From: Treponema sp. | Lineage (GTDB): Bacteria > Spirochaetota > Spirochaetia > Treponematales > Breznakiellaceae | DNA length: 5,135 bases | Direction of reading: 5' to 3' | NCBI GenBank assembly: GCA_009786675.1 | Contig: WQRP01000113.1 | Location: 1 to 5,135 of the forward strand | Shown here: piece by piece, positions 1 through 5,135 of the stretch | How positions within the stretch are numbered: position 1 is the first letter of the stretch | Layout of the letters: every line of letters starts with the position of its first letter | Program-made: the position numbers and the translations under genes | Notes under the pieces: model-generated | The model's database searches: none | What the model was told of the DNA's origin: nothing | Seen by the model: the letters and a program-made list of their open reading frames with translations, nothing else

Positions 1-1182
1 CCTGGCCCTGGCCGCAAGCGGCTCGAAAGGATTGTCCGCGCCGGCTCGCCACCTGCCCATGTCCATGTAGCTTTCCATTATCCCCGCGCTGGTGGCAAGG
101 GTAACGGCGGAGGGATCTATGCCAAGGGCGGAGGAAACAAAGCCGTCAATCAGGGCGTCATGGCCCCGTACAGCAAGGAACTCGATAAGGCGGTTCTGGG
201 CAAAAAGACCGCCGTAGTCCCTTCTTGCCAGGAATTCGCCGACAAGGCCGACCTTCTCGCGTTCCTGCTCGGCAAGGATCCCCACCCCGCCTTCCCATGC
301 GCCGGCCCTTCTGTCGAACTGGAAGGCAAAGGATTCCCAGGCAAGGCGGTTTTGGCCAAACGCCAGGGGTATTGCCGACGAGGCGTGAACGCCGCGCCGC
401 AGGGCCTCGGCGCAAAGGGCAATCACCCTGTCCCCGTCCACGTCGGCGGGCATGTTTCTTCCCCATGCGTCGAAACTGCGATCCGTCCAGGCGGCAAGCT
501 CGCCGGAAAAAGTCTGGGCGTCCGACACCCTGGGAATTACGAAGTCGGCCGGATCGTTCACTATCACGTCCGGGATGACGCGGTAGAAGACGGTCGGGGC
601 GCCGGCCATAAGGACAAGCCGCCCCTCGGTAAGCTCCCGCGAGTGGCGGCTGAACATGTAGCGAAGGCCGTTGTACGCCACGCCGAGTATCCCCCTGGAA
701 TTGTCCCAGGCAACCGACGATCGCCTGGGCCTAAAGGGGATCTCCATAGCGGCGATTCCGTCCGGGAAGGTCCCGCTTATACGCAGCCCCGGCTCTTCGC
801 CGGCCAGGGAGGAGGCGGAAAAGGAAAGCTCCACCCCGGAGGGCAACGAGAAAACCGCCTCGTGACCCGCCATGGACACGTACTCCGGAAGTACCTGGTG
901 CGCCACGTTTTCGGAATCCACCAGGGAAAAGCCCCCAGCAACGCCGGGCAGATAGGCCAGCCGGAACTCCAGCCCGCCGAAGAACACGTTCGCCCCGCCG
1001 TCCAGTCGCACCCATCCGGGCCTGTCCGCCTCGCCGTTGAAGTAGCGGCCGCTTACCGTCATGCCGCCGAGCTGCCTGGAAAAAGTCCCGTAACGCGCGA
1101 ACTGCATCGCGCTCAGCAAGACAAAGGACGAAAGGCTCAGGAACAGAACCCATACAATTCGGGGGAAAACTCGTTTTTTCAT
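1..1182 (-). CDS. Partial uncharacterised membrane-anchored or secreted protein (N-terminal 394 aa)
   Basis: The minus-strand frame is open from the ATG at 1182 to the window edge, so the C-terminus and stop are missing. The start is supported by AGAGG (1188-1192) five bases upstream. The protein begins MKKRVFPRIV and has one hydrophobic segment at about residues 8-26 with no clear AxA cleavage site, so it is probably a signal anchor or an uncleaved signal peptide. Residues about 35-215 look beta-rich and extracytoplasmic, with alternating hydrophobic and polar strands such as VFFGGLEFRLAYLPG (66-80). Residues about 225-394 look more helical and charged. I recognise no catalytic motif or named family. 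My impression that similar proteins occur in spirochaetes is a weak recollection. The gene diverges from the TPR gene across 82 bases. An exported or periplasmic envelope role is inference only. Third codon positions are strongly G/C, as in the TPR gene, which supports this strand over the long plus-strand mirror frame. Confidence 0.8.
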   Translation of the reverse strand, partial: MKKRVFPRIVWVLFLSLSSFVLLSAMQFARYGTFSRQLGGMTVSGRYFNGEADRPGWVRLDGGANVFFGGLEFRLAYLPGVAGGFSLVDSENVAHQVLPEYVSMAGHEAVFSLPSGVELSFSASSLAGEEPGLRISGTFPDGIAAMEIPFRPRRSSVAWDNSRGILGVAYNGLRYMFSRHSRELTEGRLVLMAGAPTVFYRVIPDVIVNDPADFVIPRVSDAQTFSGELAAWTDRSFDAWGRNMPADVDGDRVIALCAEALRRGVHASSAIPLAFGQNRLAWESFAFQFDRRAGAWEGGVGILAEQEREKVGLVGEFLARRDYGGLFAQNRLIEFLAVRGHDALIDGFVSSALGIDPSAVTLATSAGIMESYMDMGRWRAGADNPFEPLAARAR

Positions 1183-1187
1183 ATATA

Positions 1188-1192
1188 CCTCT
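1188..1192 (-). promoter_or_regulatory. Ribosome binding site of the minus-strand gene
   Basis: On the minus strand AGAGG sits five bases before the ATG at 1182, a usable Shine-Dalgarno match at slightly short spacing. It fixes the start of the leftward gene. The divergent TPR gene has no comparable site. Confidence 0.6.
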
Positions 1193-1248
1193 GTGCCGGC
1201 CATCTTCGGCGCCCTAGCCCGCGCCTTACCACCAAACCCACGTTCGTG

Positions 1249-1257
1249 TATTATACT
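1249..1257. promoter_or_regulatory. Symmetric -10 region shared by divergent genes
   Basis: Positions 1249-1255 read TATTATA, inside the odd palindrome GTAT-T-ATAC at 1248-1256. On the minus strand this gives a perfect TATAAT (1255 to 1250). A weak -35 (TTAATT, 1278 to 1273, 3 of 6 matches) lies 17 bases upstream, and the leader to the ATG at 1182 would be about 60 bases. On the plus strand there are two 5-of-6 matches, TATTAT (1249-1254) and TATACT (1252-1257), with no convincing -35. The plus-strand start point would fall at about 1261-1265, on or beside the ATG of the TPR gene. Promoter function is inference from sequence; the minus-strand assignment is the stronger one. Confidence 0.45.
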
Positions 1258-1264
1258 GTATTGT

Positions 1265-2632
1265 ATGACGAGAATTAAAATCTGCCTAGTGGCCTTTCTG
1301 CCGTTTTTTATGGCCGCCCTGATGTCCGTGGGCGCAACCCGGGCAAGCGCCGGCACGGCAAGTACCGAGACCGTGCTTACCGAAATATCGCAGCTTATGG
1401 CGCGGCGGGATTTCCGGGCGGCGCTGGAACTTTTCGACAGGATAGACGAGGACAGCACCGAGATACGGCTTCTGCGGGCCTCCGTCCTGAATTCGGCGGG
1501 TCGAACCGCCGAAGCGCGCGCCATAGCGTCCGGGATACTTTCCGCCGACCCGGGCAACGTGGACGCGCTGAAGGTGCTGGCGGCCTCCGCCCTGGTGGAG
1601 GGCAGGGACAGGGAACAGCGGAACTTCCTGGAGCAGGTGCTAAGGATGGATCCGGAAAACCTTCAGGCCATTACCGAGCTTGGCTACAACGCCCTGCGCG
1701 CGCGAACCCTGCGGGCCGCCGCGACCCATTTCGATCGGGCCCTGGCGATCGACCCCGACTACCCCCAAGCCCTGTTGGGAAGGGCAATCGTGTACCGCTA
1801 CAACCGCAACCCCAGGCGGGCGGAGCAACTGCTGAACCAGGCCATAGCCCAAAACCCCGGCTGGGCGGCGCCGTACCACGAAAGGGCGCGTCTGTACCGG
1901 GGTGCCGGCTTTAGGCAGGACGCGCTGAACGACCTGAACGCGGCCAGGGATCTGGAGCCCGACAACCACTGGATATCCGTGGACCGCGCCATAACCCTGA
2001 TGGAGATGGGCTTTAGGCAGGAGGCCCTGGATGAGCTGGATCACTCGATCGCGCTTGCCCCGAACAGCTTCCTGGCCCACGTCCACCGCGCCAGCCTTAG
2101 GGAGGCCGTCGGCGACCTGGCCGGGGCGGCGCAGGACCACCAGACCGTAATGAGGATCAGGCCGGACTATTTCTTCGCCGCCGAGGGGCTGGGCATTATA
2201 AGAATGAAGGAAGGACGGTACCTGGAGGCCAGGGACGCCTTTCTGGCCGCGCACAGGCAGGCTCCCCGGGAATTCCGCTACGCCCTGCTCGCCGCCGCCA
2301 ATTGGATGCGCGGCGGCCGGGCGACCGATCCCAGGCAGTTCCTTTCCCAGGTAATCCGCACAGCCGAGCGCGACTCGCCGGAGTGGTTCCTGCTAAGGCT
2401 GTACCACGACCTTTCCGGCGACAACGACGTTATCGCAAGGATCCAGCGCGAACAGAACCTTGACGCGCGGGCGATGATGCTGTTCTACCTGGCCCTTTTC
2501 CACGACATACGCGGAAACACGAATCTTGCGAACAGGTTTTTCACGGAGTTTTGGGAAATGGGGCGCAGGGGCACGGTGGAATGGAACCTGAACCAGTGGA
2601 TAATGGAACAACGGGGGCTGGGGTTTAACTGA
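1265..2632 (+). CDS. Exported tetratricopeptide-repeat (TPR) protein, 455 aa
   Basis: The ATG at 1265 is chosen because it opens directly with a Sec signal peptide: MTRIK, a hydrophobic core at about residues 6-22, and a likely cleavage after ASA (27-29). Extending in frame to a GTG at 1193 would bury this signal under 24 unlikely residues. The mature protein is a run of about nine 34-residue TPR units from about residue 35 to 335, with the usual alternation of small and bulky residues and a Pro after helix B (for example AIDPDYPQALLGRAIVYRYN at 161-180 and LEPDN at 230-234). Residues about 336-455 form a separate helical tail rich in Trp and Phe. TPR arrays bind proteins and have no catalytic activity. 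A periplasmic or envelope-assembly scaffold role is inference. No Shine-Dalgarno precedes the ATG, and a -10-like TATACT ends seven bases before it, so a leaderless transcript is possible. The gene is intact and ends in TGA. No terminator hairpin follows it. Confidence 0.93.
   Translation: MTRIKICLVAFLPFFMAALMSVGATRASAGTASTETVLTEISQLMARRDFRAALELFDRIDEDSTEIRLLRASVLNSAGRTAEARAIASGILSADPGNVDALKVLAASALVEGRDREQRNFLEQVLRMDPENLQAITELGYNALRARTLRAAATHFDRALAIDPDYPQALLGRAIVYRYNRNPRRAEQLLNQAIAQNPGWAAPYHERARLYRGAGFRQDALNDLNAARDLEPDNHWISVDRAITLMEMGFRQEALDELDHSIALAPNSFLAHVHRASLREAVGDLAGAAQDHQTVMRIRPDYFFAAEGLGIIRMKEGRYLEARDAFLAAHRQAPREFRYALLAAANWMRGGRATDPRQFLSQVIRTAERDSPEWFLLRLYHDLSGDNDVIARIQREQNLDARAMMLFYLALFHDIRGNTNLANRFFTEFWEMGRRGTVEWNLNQWIMEQRGLGFN
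1907..2022 (+). repeat. 14-base direct repeat between adjacent TPR units
   Basis: GGCTTTAGGCAGGA occurs at 1907-1920 and again at 2009-2022, 102 bases apart, which is exactly one 34-residue TPR unit. The two copies encode GFRQDALNDL and GFRQEALDEL. The exact DNA match within otherwise diverged units suggests either a fairly recent unit duplication or local gene conversion inside the TPR array. Confidence 0.7.
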
Positions 2633-2724
2633 GCTATCGGGCGGTGTCATTATGAGAATATTCTTGTTGGCAAAAATATGCGCCTGGAAATTTGCATGGC
2701 TCGCCAGAATGCAAGAAACTATAA

Positions 2725-2753
2725 TTGACACTAAATGATGGCAATGACATTAT
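2725..2753 (+). promoter_or_regulatory. Predicted sigma70-type promoter of the mcrB remnant
   Basis: A perfect TTGACA at 2725-2730 is followed, after exactly 17 bases, by CATTAT at 2748-2753 (4 of 6 matches). TG at 2745-2746 completes an extended -10 (TGn). The expected start point near 2760 gives a short leader carrying GGGAG before the ATG at 2778. The fit of promoter, Shine-Dalgarno and start codon is the main reason for placing the original mcrB start at 2778. A weaker copy of the same layout (TTAACT at 2625-2630, 17 bases, TGTCATTAT ending at 2653) lies 100 bases upstream, across the end of the TPR gene. Confidence 0.5.
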
Positions 2754-2765
2754 GCTGACAAAAAT

Positions 2766-2770
2766 GGGAG
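2766..2770 (+). promoter_or_regulatory. Ribosome binding site before the mcrB remnant
   Basis: GGGAG lies seven bases before the ATG at 2778, an ideal distance. The other in-frame ATGs considered (2752, 2764 and 2926) have no comparable site. It therefore favours 2778 as the ancestral start, and so a one-base insertion as the lesion that separates this start from the long McrB frame. Confidence 0.5.
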
Positions 2771-2777
2771 AAACAAA

Positions 2778-3717
2778 ATGTCCGCTGCCATAGGAACAGA
2801 TCGAGTGGATAACCAACGCAACAAATTTAAGGCTTGGTGAGTTTCGGAAAATCCATAAAATTATCTGTGCCTCACATAACTTCAAAGCTGTAGATGACAA
2901 ATGGAATCAGACCTACTCAAGCAGTATGCTTCACGACATCCGTTTCCTCGAAGAATTGGCCGTGCCTTCGGTGGCGGGAACAGTCGGCAAGCGACGGTAT
3001 TGGCTTTATGCCCCAGGTGAGGATGCATGGTTTTGGGATGAAGCTTGCGACAGTGGGATTATGGGGATTGGCTGGGATGAAGTTGGCGATCTTTCCAATG
3101 TGGAATCAAAAGAAAGTGTTAGGGTGGCATTGCAGAAACTGTATAACACAAGTGAACCGTACACAAATAACACGCGTACTCTTTGGCAGTTCGCCAAGGA
3201 CATATCGACAGGGGATATTGTATTTGCCAAACCTAAGATCTTGGGGTGCGGCATCGTTGATTCCGACTACGTTTTCGATGCGACACGCAGCCATTATAAA
3301 CATGTTCGCAAGATAAAATGGACCCATAAGGACGAATGGAATAATCCTCTGCAACAAAAGCTGCCTCAAAAGACGCTTACCGAAGTAACCCGGAAAGGGC
3401 TTCTTCTTCGCAAAAAGAACGTAATCCTGCAAGGCTCGCCAGGCGTTGGCAAGACATTTACCGCCCAAAGGCTGGCGTTTTCGATTATGGGCAAAAAGGA
3501 CAGGAACCGTATTGGGATTGTCCAATTCCATCAAAGTTATAGTTATGAGGATTTCATTATGGGCTTTCGTCCAGATGGAAGTGGTTTTCGCCTTGTCGAT
3601 GGGCCTTTCTATAAATTCTGTAAAACTGCTGGGGACGACGACGATGATCACCCGTATTTCTTCATTATCGACGAGATTAACCGTGGAAACCTAAAAAACG
3701 GGGACACACAGGCTTAA
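2778..3717 (+). pseudogene. mcrB: Truncated McrB-like AAA+ GTPase of a type IV (modified-DNA) restriction system
   Basis: The frame is open from 2794 to the TAA at 3715-3717 (307 codons); its first ATG is at 2926 (263 codons). Numbered from that ATG, residues about 24-140 form an EVE/PUA-like domain (RYWLYAPGEDAWFWDEA, then GIMGIGWDEVGDL), a fold that reads modified bases in several McrB relatives. Residues 168-177 hold Walker A (GSPGVGKT), 199-212 the McrB signature VQFHQSYSYEDFIM, and 245-255 Walker B (FFIIDEINRGN). After INRGN the family normally continues into (L/I)SKxFGE, the MNTAD GTP-binding motif and the arginine finger; here eight unrelated residues and a stop follow. About 175 residues are therefore missing compared with E. 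coli McrB. Upstream, EQIEWITNATNLRLGEF from 2794 reads as real protein, so coding began before 2926, and a lesion at 2791-2793 separates it from any good start. The codons and G+C differ from the flanking genes, suggesting transfer. An active GTPase is unlikely. Confidence 0.85.
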
Positions 3718-4211
3718 CGCATGGCTTCCCGATGAATATATGTACCGCCTCTATGAGAGATTCGTGCTGTCATATTATAAACGGCACTATACCTGACTTT
3801 TCGCCGAAGTATGCTTTCATTGATTGGGATATTGACGATGAAGCAAGAACATCTTATTTGCCACGCATGAAGACGGATATTATCCTTCAAAGCGACACCA
3901 GGCGTTTGGTTATCGAGACCAAGTATTATGGGAAGACTATGAGAACCAATTATGACAGGCAAATGTTTATTTCTGGCCATCTGTACCAAATTTATGCCTA
4001 TGTAAAAAACATCGACAAAAAGACCACGGGAAACGTGGCGGGCGTTTTGCTATATGCCAAAACCGATGAAACGATTACCCCTGACGATGACTTGAATATC
4101 GGCGGCAATCGTATCAGCTTGAAGACACTTGATCTGAATCGGGAATGGAAAGGGATTAAGGGGCAACTCGATAGTCTTTGTGAATGGCTTAATCTCGCTA
4201 AAGGCACGTAA
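3695..4211 (+). pseudogene. mcrC: McrC remnant: C-terminal nuclease half, frameshifted
   Basis: McrC is the PD-(D/E)xK endonuclease partner that McrB activates. Two frames carry its C-terminal half. From 3695 to 3796 one frame reads LNAWLPDEYMYRLYERF then VLSYYKRHYT and stops at TGA. From 3792 the next frame continues PDFSPKYAFIDWDIDDEA through to TAA at 4209-4211. Dropping one base near 3791 would join them as KRHYPDFSPKYAFIDWD, which fits McrC family order. The nuclease motif is intact: LPRMKTD (Asp codon 3876-3878), then VIETKYY with Glu 3915-3917 and Lys 3921-3923, matching E. coli Asp244, Asp257 and Lys259. The rest aligns by eye with E. coli McrC ([29 protein letters not shown]), ending at the usual C-terminus. 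Roughly the first 190 residues are absent. A 159-codon frame from an ATG at 3732 could be mistaken for a gene; its first 20 residues are out-of-frame. Function is probably lost. Confidence 0.85.
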
Positions 4212-4243
4212 CGAATTTTATCGCAACCGACACCTAAAATACC

Positions 4244-4272
4244 TTGCCTTACGCATTGCCTTTGATTATCCT
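4244..4272 (+). promoter_or_regulatory. Possible promoter of clpB
   Basis: TTGCCT (4244-4249, 4 of 6 matches to TTGACA) and TATCCT (4267-4272, 4 of 6 matches to TATAAT) are separated by 17 bases. The predicted start point falls at about 4279, the A of the clpB ATG, giving a leaderless transcript, which agrees with the lack of a properly spaced Shine-Dalgarno. A direct repeat TTGCCTT (4244-4250 and 4256-4262) overlaps it. No CIRCE element (TTAGCACTC-N9-GAGTGCTAA) and no sigma32 consensus are seen, so heat-shock control is not shown here. Two 4-of-6 boxes are weak evidence. Confidence 0.3.
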
Positions 4273-4278
4273 ACAGGT

Positions 4279-5135
4279 ATGAACTACGAAAAATTCACGA
4301 TAAAGGCACAGGAGGCGCTCAACGCCGCATCGACCATAGCGCAGAAGGAAGACCACTCCCAGCTTGACACCGAACATCTGCTTCTTGCCTTGCTGCGGCA
4401 GGAGGACGGAATCGTCCCGCCGATTGTCGCCCGCATAGGCGGTGATCCCGGTCGCCTGGCCGCCGATCTGGAAAGCCTGTTAAGGCAGCAGCCCAGGGTT
4501 TACGGCACGGCGGCGCAGTTGCAGTTTTCCCCCGCGGCGGCGAAGATTCTTGCCAAGGCGGAGGCCGAGGCCGCCGCGCTAAAGGACGACTTCGTTTCCA
4601 CCGAGCATGTTCTTATTGCCGTAAGCGCGGGCGAGGGCAGGGCGGCGGAACTGCTGAAAAAATCCGGCGTTACCAAAAACGCGATCCTGGAGGCCCTGAA
4701 ACAGGTTCGCGGCAGCCAGCGCGTGACCGACCAAAACCCGGAGGCGAAATACCAGGTGCTGGAACGCTACTGCCGCGATCTGACCGCGCTGGCCCGGCAG
4801 GAAAAGCTGGATCCGGTGATCGGGCGAGACGAGGAAATCCGCCGCTGTATGCAGGTTCTTTCCCGCCGCACCAAGAACAATCCGATACTGATAGGCGAGC
4901 CAGGCGTCGGCAAAACCGCGATTGTCGAGGGGCTTGCCCGGCGCATAGTCGCGGGGGACGTGCCTGACGGCCTAAAGGACAAAAAGCTTCTCGCGCTGGA
5001 TCTTGGCGCGCTTGTCGCCGGGACTAAATTCCGGGGCGAGTTCGAGGAGCGGCTGAAAGCGCTGATCCACGAGGTGCAGTCCGCCGACGGCAAAATCATT
5101 CTGTTCATCGACGAGATGCACACCCTGGTCGGGGC
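4279..5135 (+). CDS. clpB: ClpB protein disaggregase (N-terminal 285 aa, runs off window)
   Basis: ClpB is a cytoplasmic hexameric AAA+ chaperone that, with DnaK/DnaJ/GrpE, pulls polypeptides out of aggregates after heat or other stress. The start [17 protein letters not shown] is the classical Clp N-terminal opening. Residues about 1-145 are the double-repeat Clp-N domain (TEHLLLALL at 31-39, STEHVLIAV at about 107-115). The first AAA+ module begins near YCRDLT and [13 protein letters not shown], with Walker A GEPGVGKT, pore-loop 1 region ([12 protein letters not shown]), and Walker [13 protein letters not shown] at the window edge. The usual form has DELHT; Met in place of Leu is conservative. 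ClpB rather than ClpA or ClpC is indicated by the N-terminal sequence and the [19 protein letters not shown] stretch; the middle domain that would settle it lies outside. Codon usage and GC return to the flanking pattern. The ATG has only AGG one base away, too close for a normal Shine-Dalgarno. The second AAA+ domain and stop are beyond the window. Confidence 0.96.
   Translation, partial: MNYEKFTIKAQEALNAASTIAQKEDHSQLDTEHLLLALLRQEDGIVPPIVARIGGDPGRLAADLESLLRQQPRVYGTAAQLQFSPAAAKILAKAEAEAAALKDDFVSTEHVLIAVSAGEGRAAELLKKSGVTKNAILEALKQVRGSQRVTDQNPEAKYQVLERYCRDLTALARQEKLDPVIGRDEEIRRCMQVLSRRTKNNPILIGEPGVGKTAIVEGLARRIVAGDVPDGLKDKKLLALDLGALVAGTKFRGEFEERLKALIHEVQSADGKIILFIDEMHTLVG

Noticed and set aside
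1193..1264. GTG at 1193 as the start of the TPR gene
   Set aside because: It would add 24 residues in front of a textbook signal peptide and would place the start beside the ribosome binding site of the divergent gene.
160..1278. A 372-codon plus-strand open frame, with 117- and 64-codon frames nested inside it
   Set aside because: It mirrors the minus-strand gene and runs into the start of the TPR gene. Its product is rich in Gly, Pro, His and Arg with no fold-like pattern, and long mirror frames are expected in GC-rich coding DNA. The minus-strand reading has a ribosome site, an N-terminal hydrophobic segment and a sensible composition.
1640..2254. A 204-codon minus-strand frame inside the TPR gene
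   Set aside because: Antisense shadow of a clear TPR coding frame; no start signals or recognisable protein.
2652..2738. A 28-codon plus-strand frame with a hydrophobic start (MRIFLLAKICAW)
   Set aside because: Very short, no Shine-Dalgarno, and it overlaps the predicted mcrB promoter; chance is sufficient.
2634..2900. An 88-codon minus-strand frame across the spacer and the mcrB start
   Set aside because: It opposes the McrB-like coding frame from 2794 and has no ribosome site or family resemblance. The stretch is better explained as promoter plus mcrB 5' end.
2894..3316. A 140-codon plus-strand frame overlapping mcrB
   Set aside because: Out-of-frame shadow of the EVE-like domain; composition is not protein-like.
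3106..3651. A 181-codon minus-strand frame inside mcrB
   Set aside because: It is antisense to the well-conserved Walker A and QSYSYEDF region, so it is a shadow.
3660..4211. A novel two-gene system made of a short EVE-AAA protein and a solo nuclease domain
   Set aside because: The McrB frame stops within the conserved core right after Walker B, the McrC part is itself split by a frameshift, and neither short frame has its own convincing start. Decay explains all three.
2633..4278. Mobile-element ends or a target-site duplication bounding the McrBC patch
   Set aside because: I compared the sequence after the TPR stop with that before clpB and found no terminal inverted repeats or matching direct repeats at the two edges.
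4212..4278. CIRCE operator or sigma32 promoter before clpB
   Set aside because: No TTAGCACTC/GAGTGCTAA pair and no CTTGAA with CCCCAT at suitable spacing are present.

Overview
The window is a bacterial chromosome segment in which GC-rich housekeeping-type genes flank a patch of visibly lower GC that carries a broken McrBC (modified-DNA restriction) locus. Sampled 60-base lines run about 60-73% G+C in the flanking genes and about 42-45% in the patch. The exported proteins suggest a diderm bacterium. The frequent AGG, ATA and CTT codons and the look of the first protein would fit a spirochaete (Treponema-like), but that host guess is weak inference from memory.

Layout. Positions 1-1182, minus strand: the first 394 codons of an unrecognised membrane-anchored or secreted protein that runs off the left edge. 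Positions 1183-1264: an 82-base divergent intergenic region with a symmetric -10 element that could serve both directions. Positions 1265-2632, plus strand: an intact exported tetratricopeptide-repeat protein of 455 aa. Positions 2633-2777: an AT-richer spacer with a good promoter (TTGACA, 17-base spacer, extended -10) and a ribosome binding site. Positions 2778-4211, plus strand: decayed mcrB and mcrC. Positions 4212-4278: a short spacer. Positions 4279 to the right edge, plus strand: the first 285 codons of the ClpB disaggregase.

The most informative part is the McrBC relic. An intact pair would give a McrB AAA+ GTPase that reads modified DNA through its N-terminal domain and recruits the McrC PD-(D/E)xK nuclease. 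Here the McrB frame keeps an EVE/PUA-like reader domain, Walker A and Walker B, then stops directly after IIDEINRGN. Within about 20 bases the sequence continues as the C-terminal nuclease half of McrC. About 1.1 kb, judged against E. coli McrB/McrC lengths, seems to have been removed in one deletion that fused the two genes out of frame. Two further single-site lesions are visible: one near the mcrB start (an extra base or a nonsense TAG) and a +1 shift in mcrC at about 3791. The retained frames are long and well conserved, so the decay looks recent. I do not see an intact novel system in this window.
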